A stretch of 19,235 nucleotides of DNA from assembly GCA_964455375.1 (NCBI GenBank), contig CAYVXE010000087.1, positions 1 through 19,235 of the forward strand, written 5' to 3'. The translations under genes were made by a program, and so were the position numbers. This document shows, one piece after another, positions 14,941 through 19,235 of the stretch; the stretch's first letter is position 1; each line of letters begins with the position of its first letter. The notes under the pieces are model-generated. The model saw nothing but the letters and a program-made list of their open reading frames with translations. It was not told the origin of the DNA and ran no database searches. Source of the stretch: CAYVXE01 sp964455375. GTDB lineage: Bacteria > Zhuqueibacterota > Zhuqueibacteria > Oceanimicrobiales > Oceanimicrobiaceae.

Positions 14941-14968
14941 TTGACTTTAACGTTTTTTCAACTATATT
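14941..14968 (+). promoter_or_regulatory. Sigma-70-type promoter for the M14 peptidase gene
   Basis: TTGACT (14941-14946), a 16-bp spacer, then TATATT (14963-14968) on the plus strand in the divergent spacer, about 70 bp before the GTG start. No equally good pair was found for the divergent kinase operon. Confidence 0.5.
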
Positions 14969-15026
14969 TCATTTATTGTCCGTAACATTTTTGATAATTT
15001 GCATATCTACGGTTTTTCAATGACAA

Positions 15027-15033
15027 AGGAGAG
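15027..15033 (+). promoter_or_regulatory. Ribosome binding site for GTG-started M14 peptidase
   Basis: AGGAGAG five bases before the GTG at 15039-15041. It supports this uncommon start codon, and the signal peptide begins directly there. Confidence 0.65.
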
Positions 15034-15038
15034 AAATA

Positions 15039-17747
15039 GTGCAACGGTTAAGTTTTCTTTTATGGTTTTTGGTTTCATTTTCTACGCTCTGTGCCCGGGA
15101 ATTCCAATTTTACCCAGGTTCGACTTATGCACCGGGCATACCGACGTTGAAACAAGTTACCGGTCACGATTGGGGGGAGAAAATTACCTCTTACAGCGAA
15201 ATGAGAGCCTATATCCGGGCTCTTTCCGAAGCATCGCCGAAGATTAAGGTTGTCGATTTTGGAGAGACCTGGGAAGGGCGTACGTTGCAATACATGGTTG
15301 TCGCTTCTGAAAATAACATGCAGCATCTACAGGAGATAAAAACAGGCATACAAGAATTAGCCGATCCGCGAGGATTGTCAACTGCGGAAGCAGGCGAGCT
15401 CTTCAATAAGATGCCGTCTATCGTTTGGTTGGCCTATGCAGTACACGGTAACGAAATATCCAGTACCGATGCGGCTTTGCTTTTAGCCTATCACCTTGCC
15501 GCCGCTGAGAACGATTCGGTTGCAAAAACGGTACTTACAAATACAGTCATCATCATCGATCCTCTGCAGAACCCTGACGGTCGCGATCGTTTCGTACATT
15601 ATTTCAGGCAGACCCGCGGCCGCTGGCCGGATGCCGACCAACAAGCTTCGGAGCACAATGAAGTCTGGCCGGGTGGCCGTACAAATCATTACTTGTTTGA
15701 TATGAACCGTGACTGGTTTGCGCTAACGCAGCCGGAAACGCGTGCACGGGTTAAGGTCTTTCTGGAATGGTTTCCACAGGTCTATGTGGATTTGCACGAA
15801 ATGGGCTCAAATAAGACCTACTATTTTCCACCACCGGCAGAACCTCTTAATCCCGAATTTACCAAAGCGCAAGTTGATTGGCTGGTAACATTTGGCGAGA
15901 ATACCGCCCGCTGGTTTGATAAATTCCAATTTGACTATTTCACCCGGGAAGTGTTCGATTCATTTTATCCCGGATATGGTGAAGGTTGGCCGATGTTGCA
16001 AGGTGCTGTAGGGAAGACGTATGAACAGGCCTCAACCCGCGGTTTAGTGGTTAAAAGAAATGATGACACCACCTTGCTGTACCGAGATGCCGTCCAACAT
16101 CACTTTATTTCATCTTTAGCAACGGCGCAGACTGCAGCAAAAAACAGGAAAGCGCTGCTGAAATATTTTTATGATTATCGAAAATCAGCCATTGCAGAAG
16201 GGCAAAATGACTTGGTGAAAGAATTTATCTTCCCTCCCGGAAAAGACACAAACCGGGTTAAGAAATTGATGGGGAAATTGATGAGTCAGGGTATTGAAGT
16301 AAAGCTGGCTCGACAAGCATTTTCGAATTCCAAAGTGAAGGACTACTATTCTGACCGCCTGCAGCGAAAACAATTTCCCGCTGGAACCTACTTGGTTTCG
16401 CTGGCGCAGCCGGAAAAACATTTGGTGAAAACCTTGCTTACCAGACAAACCGACATGGCCAAGGGATTCGTAGACAAACAAAAAGATCGCCATAAAAACA
16501 GACGTCCCGATGAGATTTATGATATTACCGGCTGGTCGCTGCCACTAATTTACGATGTTGAGGCCTACCGGGCGGAAATAGCCTCAAAGGGTCAATTTGA
16601 AGTATTGCAAAAGCTTCCGATCATTGAAGGAGACGTTGTCGGGAATCGCGTGAAATTAGCGTACCTGATCCCCTGGGGAACCAATTCCGCGGTACGGGCG
16701 CTTTCCGAATTATTTAAACAGAATATCCGGGTTTTTTCTACGGACAAGAAGTTTACTTTAAATGGGTTAACATTTTCAGAGGGAAGTCTGATCATAAAAG
16801 TAAAAAACAATCCCGATGATTTGTATGAAAAGTTAACAAATATTGCAAAGAAAACAGGTGTGGACATTGTGGGGACGAATACTTCCTGGGTGGAGAAGGG
16901 AATTAATTTCGGTAGTGATCATGTTAACTACTTAAAAAGACCGAAAGTCGCACTTGCATACGAAGCGCCCACGCACCCTTATTCGGTAGGGTGGACCCGC
17001 TATGTTTTGGAACAAGCATTTAGCTATCCGGTTCATTTGTTGAATGCGAGTCAGCTTCCAGGGTTTAATTTGAAAAAATATAATGTTTTAATTCTCCCGA
17101 ACAGCGCCGGATTTTACGGCAATTACAATCGGATTTTGGGAAAATCTTTCCCGAAGACGTTAAAGAGTTGGTTGGAAAATGGTGGAACACTCATTACTTT
17201 TGGCAATGCAACAACCTGGCTCACCGGTGAAAAAGTCGCTTTGCTGGCTTCTGCCCGTGAATATCGCGGGGGTAAACCGGTCGAAGCCGGGAAGAAAGAT
17301 AAAGCAGAACAAAATAAGAAGTCACAGAAAGATCTGAAAAGACCAGAGGAAACGTTTAATTTGGAAAAAGCAATTTTGCCCGACAAAGAAATGCCTGAAT
17401 TTACACCAGGTGCGATTTTACGGGTAAAACTCGATTCTGAACATTGGCTTGCTTCCGGGTATAATGGGTACGCAAATGTCATGGTTGATAGCCGGAATAT
17501 TTTTCGACCAATGAAATTAAATAAGGGGCGTAATATAGCACTTTTCGAAAAGAAAGAACATTTGTTGTTAAGCGGCTTTACCTGGGATGAACCCCATAAA
17601 CAGTTGGCCGAGAAGGCCTATCTGATGTATCAACGGCATGGAAAGGGCCAGGTAATCGCATTTTCAGAGGATCCAAACTTTCGCGGCTTTATGGATGGAT
17701 TGAATATTTTGTTTATGAACGCAGTGTTTTTGGCACCAGCACATTAA
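15039..17747 (+). CDS. Exported M14-family zinc carboxypeptidase
   Basis: A 902-residue secreted or periplasmic metallopeptidase. Residues 1-19 are a Sec signal peptide (basic start, LSFLLWFLVSFSTLCA); there is no true lipobox because Leu precedes the Cys. The M14 catalytic domain (about 50-370) shows zinc ligands H136 and E139 (AVHGNEIS), NPDGRDRF, DMNRDWFALTQPET, third ligand H253 (VYVDLHEMGS) and the general base E329 (GKTYEQAS). Residues about 635-735 form a DJ-1/PfpI-like glutamine-amidotransferase-type fold (KYNVLILPNSAG, ENGGTLITFGNA). A Lys-rich linker (about 745-770) and a beta-rich C-terminal region (to 902) follow. It is common in FCB genomes as a large M14 protein. The substrate is not predicted. 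The start is GTG with a good RBS, and the gene is divergent from the kinase operon. Confidence 0.9.
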   Translation: MQRLSFLLWFLVSFSTLCAREFQFYPGSTYAPGIPTLKQVTGHDWGEKITSYSEMRAYIRALSEASPKIKVVDFGETWEGRTLQYMVVASENNMQHLQEIKTGIQELADPRGLSTAEAGELFNKMPSIVWLAYAVHGNEISSTDAALLLAYHLAAAENDSVAKTVLTNTVIIIDPLQNPDGRDRFVHYFRQTRGRWPDADQQASEHNEVWPGGRTNHYLFDMNRDWFALTQPETRARVKVFLEWFPQVYVDLHEMGSNKTYYFPPPAEPLNPEFTKAQVDWLVTFGENTARWFDKFQFDYFTREVFDSFYPGYGEGWPMLQGAVGKTYEQASTRGLVVKRNDDTTLLYRDAVQHHFISSLATAQTAAKNRKALLKYFYDYRKSAIAEGQNDLVKEFIFPPGKDTNRVKKLMGKLMSQGIEVKLARQAFSNSKVKDYYSDRLQRKQFPAGTYLVSLAQPEKHLVKTLLTRQTDMAKGFVDKQKDRHKNRRPDEIYDITGWSLPLIYDVEAYRAEIASKGQFEVLQKLPIIEGDVVGNRVKLAYLIPWGTNSAVRALSELFKQNIRVFSTDKKFTLNGLTFSEGSLIIKVKNNPDDLYEKLTNIAKKTGVDIVGTNTSWVEKGINFGSDHVNYLKRPKVALAYEAPTHPYSVGWTRYVLEQAFSYPVHLLNASQLPGFNLKKYNVLILPNSAGFYGNYNRILGKSFPKTLKSWLENGGTLITFGNATTWLTGEKVALLASAREYRGGKPVEAGKKDKAEQNKKSQKDLKRPEETFNLEKAILPDKEMPEFTPGAILRVKLDSEHWLASGYNGYANVMVDSRNIFRPMKLNKGRNIALFEKKEHLLLSGFTWDEPHKQLAEKAYLMYQRHGKGQVIAFSEDPNFRGFMDGLNILFMNAVFLAPAH

Positions 17748-17813
17748 ATGATTGCACCAAAGTAACAATTATATGAAAAAATGTAAAAGATCGTTAAATT
17801 ATTGTTATAAGAT

Positions 17814-17842
17814 TTGGAACTAAAATAATGAATTTATATTAT
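17814..17842 (+). promoter_or_regulatory. Possible promoter for the cysteine-rich small protein
   Basis: TTGGAA (17814-17819), a 17-bp spacer, TATTAT (17837-17842). It sits 49 bp upstream of the ATG in an AT-rich spacer, so chance occurrence is possible. Confidence 0.35.
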
Positions 17843-17891
17843 AACTAAATGATAAGATGCATTAACCCTTAAGAATCGGAGGTGTGAGATT

Positions 17892-18098
17892 ATGTCGTGT
17901 CCATATTTACACACGTCTTCAAAACCACGGTGCGGGGTTTTTGATGGGAAATACCAGCCGAGTCCTTGTGAACTCGAGAGATTTTGCCGCAAATCAGACT
18001 TCGTAAGTTGTAAAATTTACAATTTTTATGTGACGACGTTTTGCAAAACAAGCGAGGCCGATTATCATCCCAGTGAATTCAGAGGTAGTGTACATTAA
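17892..18098 (+). CDS. Small cysteine-rich protein, probably metal-binding
   Basis: A 68-residue protein of unknown function, absent of any signal peptide. It has six cysteines at 3, 14, 26, 32, 40 and 51, spaced as CPYL, CGVF, PSPCELERFC, SCKIY and FC. The pattern of CPY, a mid CxxF, PSxxELERFC and xxCxxY recalls small conserved proteins of Nitrospirota, Deltaproteobacteria and relatives that may bind zinc or an iron-sulfur cluster; this is recollection, not a proven match. The gene is supported by a strong GGAGGT ribosome binding site (17878-17883) eight bases before ATG, a candidate promoter upstream and a hairpin right after the stop, so it looks independently transcribed. Confidence 0.7.
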   Translation: MSCPYLHTSSKPRCGVFDGKYQPSPCELERFCRKSDFVSCKIYNFYVTTFCKTSEADYHPSEFRGSVH

Positions 18099-18125
18099 AT
18101 GAATCGCCGTGATTCATTTTTCTTC
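18097..18125 (+). terminator. Candidate intrinsic terminator after the cysteine-rich gene
   Basis: Stem AAATGAATC (18097-18105) and GATTCATTT (18111-18119) around a GCCGT loop, followed by a T-rich stretch. The stem is perfect at 9 bp but AT-rich, and the T-run is short. It overlaps the stop codon of the cysteine-rich gene. Confidence 0.45.
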
Positions 18126-18247
18126 GTCTAAGTTCGATTTTTTAGATTAGTGAAATCTTCTTAAATCAATCGTATTTAATTCTACTTACTACCAGTTCCT
18201 ACGTAATTCGTCTTTCTAATATTTGTGTTTTTACTTTTTCATTTGAA

Positions 18248-18276
18248 TTGACAAGCTTCTCTTCTTTCTGCATATT
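18248..18276 (+). promoter_or_regulatory. Sigma-70-type promoter for the alpha/beta hydrolase
   Basis: Consensus -35 TTGACA (18248-18253), a 17-bp spacer, then CATATT (18271-18276). It is 38 bp before the ATG. A TGCAT/ATGCA inverted repeat covers the -10 (18269-18282) and could be an operator, though its arms are only 5 bp. Confidence 0.5.
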
Positions 18277-18314
18277 CATGCAGTTAATTTAGCATGTAAA
18301 ACAGTGGCGTAAGA

Positions 18315-19175
18315 ATGAGAAACTCCTTGCTGTTTTTTCTGTTGTTGATTTCTTGTCCATTATCCGTAAAATCGCAGACAGAAATTCCGGTGACATTCAA
18401 CAGAGAGAGTGTACAGTTAGTTGGCATGTTGCATTTGCCGGAGAACGTACAGAAGAAAGTGCCCGCAGTTTTGTTGTTACATGGATTTACCGGTCATAAG
18501 TCGGACACGCATTTTATTTTCACACGATTAGCGCGCAGTTTGGCGGCTTCCGGTGTCGCAGTCCTTCGGTTCGACTTTGCTGGTAGTGGCGACAGCGAAG
18601 GTGAGTTCGCGGACATGACCATTCTAACAGAATTACAGGATGCAAAGACGGCTCTAAAATTCTTGAAATCACGGACGGAAATCGATACCGCTAAAGTCGG
18701 TTTATTGGGATTCAGTATGGGTGGTTGTGTGGCGGCTTTGCTGGTTGGGGATGTTCAGGATTTTCAGACCGTAGTCTTGTGGGCGCCAGTGGCTTTTCCG
18801 GTTAAAACCTTTGCTTATATACCACAAAAATATGAGGAAAAGAAGTTTCACGGCCGGAAAGTGTATGATTTGAGCGGTTTTTATGTAAGTCAAAAATTCT
18901 TAGATATCTTGCCTGACCTGCATCCTTTGCAATCCGTAAAAAAGTTTGTAAAACCTGCTCTGGTGATTCAGGGCGGCGAAGATAAATCGGTGTACCCTGA
19001 ATCCGGAAAAGCCTACGCAGAGATTTTTCATCAGAATAATCCGGCATCACACCTGGAACTGATAGACAATGCAAATCATGTTTTTTCCTCCATGGAACTC
19101 ACAGAGGAAGTCGTGTCATTTACAAAAGAGTGGTTTTTAAGATATTTGATGTACAGCAAAAAAAATGCACCGTAG
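18315..19175 (+). CDS. Exported alpha/beta hydrolase (esterase-like)
   Basis: A 286-residue serine hydrolase with a Sec signal peptide (SLLFFLLLISCPLSVKS, likely cut before Q21). The fold is marked by LLLHGFTGHKSD (oxyanion region, 53-64), VLRFDFAGSGDSEGEF (83-98), the nucleophile elbow GFSMGG with S134, the acid D223 (QGGEDKSV) and the base H255 (NANHVF). The HGFTG and GSGDSEG motifs place it near feruloyl/cinnamoyl esterase-type and related acyl esterases. The substrate is not determined. The ribosome binding site is weak. A consensus -35 lies upstream, and the gene is 216 bp after the cysteine-rich gene. The coding end (TAG 19173-19175) overlaps a possible next start. Confidence 0.88.
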   Translation: MRNSLLFFLLLISCPLSVKSQTEIPVTFNRESVQLVGMLHLPENVQKKVPAVLLLHGFTGHKSDTHFIFTRLARSLAASGVAVLRFDFAGSGDSEGEFADMTILTELQDAKTALKFLKSRTEIDTAKVGLLGFSMGGCVAALLVGDVQDFQTVVLWAPVAFPVKTFAYIPQKYEEKKFHGRKVYDLSGFYVSQKFLDILPDLHPLQSVKKFVKPALVIQGGEDKSVYPESGKAYAEIFHQNNPASHLELIDNANHVFSSMELTEEVVSFTKEWFLRYLMYSKKNAP

Positions 19176-19235
19176 TCAAGGCGTTTCGTTTGTGAAAATC
19201 ATATTAGGCGATGAAACCGCAAACATTGAGTACCC
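19165..19235 (+). CDS. Possible start of a further gene, cut by window edge
   Basis: The ATG at 19165-19167 overlaps the hydrolase end by 11 bp and its frame stays open to the edge. A GTG at 19192 (VKIILGDE) with AAGG about 12 bases upstream is an alternative start. At most 23 codons are visible, too few to identify or to be sure it is coding. Confidence 0.25.
   Translation, partial: MHRSQGVSFVKIILGDETANIEY

Overview
The window looks like a stretch of chromosome from a free-living Gram-negative bacterium, most likely in the wider FCB group (Bacteroidota, Calditrichota, KSB1-type lineages). That placement is an inference from gene content. The clues are a NagB-like protein fused to a PIG-L deacetylase domain, a nucleotide-transporter-like membrane protein carrying HEAT repeats and followed by a cyclic-nucleotide-binding domain, exported proteins with Sec signal peptides, and intergenic palindromic repeats of a kind common in such genomes. 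The standard genetic code fits all genes. No rRNA, tRNA, CRISPR array, intact transposon or phage gene was seen.

Layout. The left edge holds the 3' part of an acyl-ACP thioesterase gene (+), convergent with a SAM-dependent methyltransferase gene (-). A repeat-rich spacer follows (1401-1731), with a paired-palindrome element and a short tandem repeat. From about 1.7 to 14.8 kb every intact gene is on the minus strand. In transcription order (right to left) these are a three-gene signalling operon (PAS histidine kinase, REC-HDOD regulator, REC with degenerate HD-GYP); a carboxylate-amine ligase (YbdK family) with an NTT/HEAT membrane protein and a cNMP-binding protein; a stand-alone REC protein; a small HsdR-N-like nuclease-fold protein; and the NagB/PIG-L fusion. 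From 15.0 kb the genes are on the plus strand: an exported M14 metallopeptidase, a small cysteine-rich protein, an exported alpha/beta hydrolase, and possibly the first codons of another gene at the right edge.

Two decayed genes lie in apparently empty spacers. One (10295-10550, +) is the 5' part of a quinone-oxidoreductase-like gene with a lost start, a stop at codon 3 and a frameshift. The other (5448-5609, -) looks like a GxxExxY-family gene whose middle has been deleted, joining its first residues to its last.

How the genes work together. The histidine kinase and its two regulators are translationally coupled: ATGA overlap, then TAA directly followed by ATG. They probably form one phosphorelay in which the HDOD protein keeps an HD pair while the HD-GYP partner has lost its metal and GYP motifs. 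The NTT/HEAT and cNMP genes are in the same frame and separated by one in-frame TAA, so they look like the two halves of one fused protein. The remaining genes (lipid thioesterase, methyltransferase, amino-sugar enzyme, secreted peptidase and esterase) read as ordinary metabolism. I see no unambiguous new system. The most promising leads are the membrane NTT-HEAT/cNMP locus, the signalling operon and the small cysteine-rich protein.
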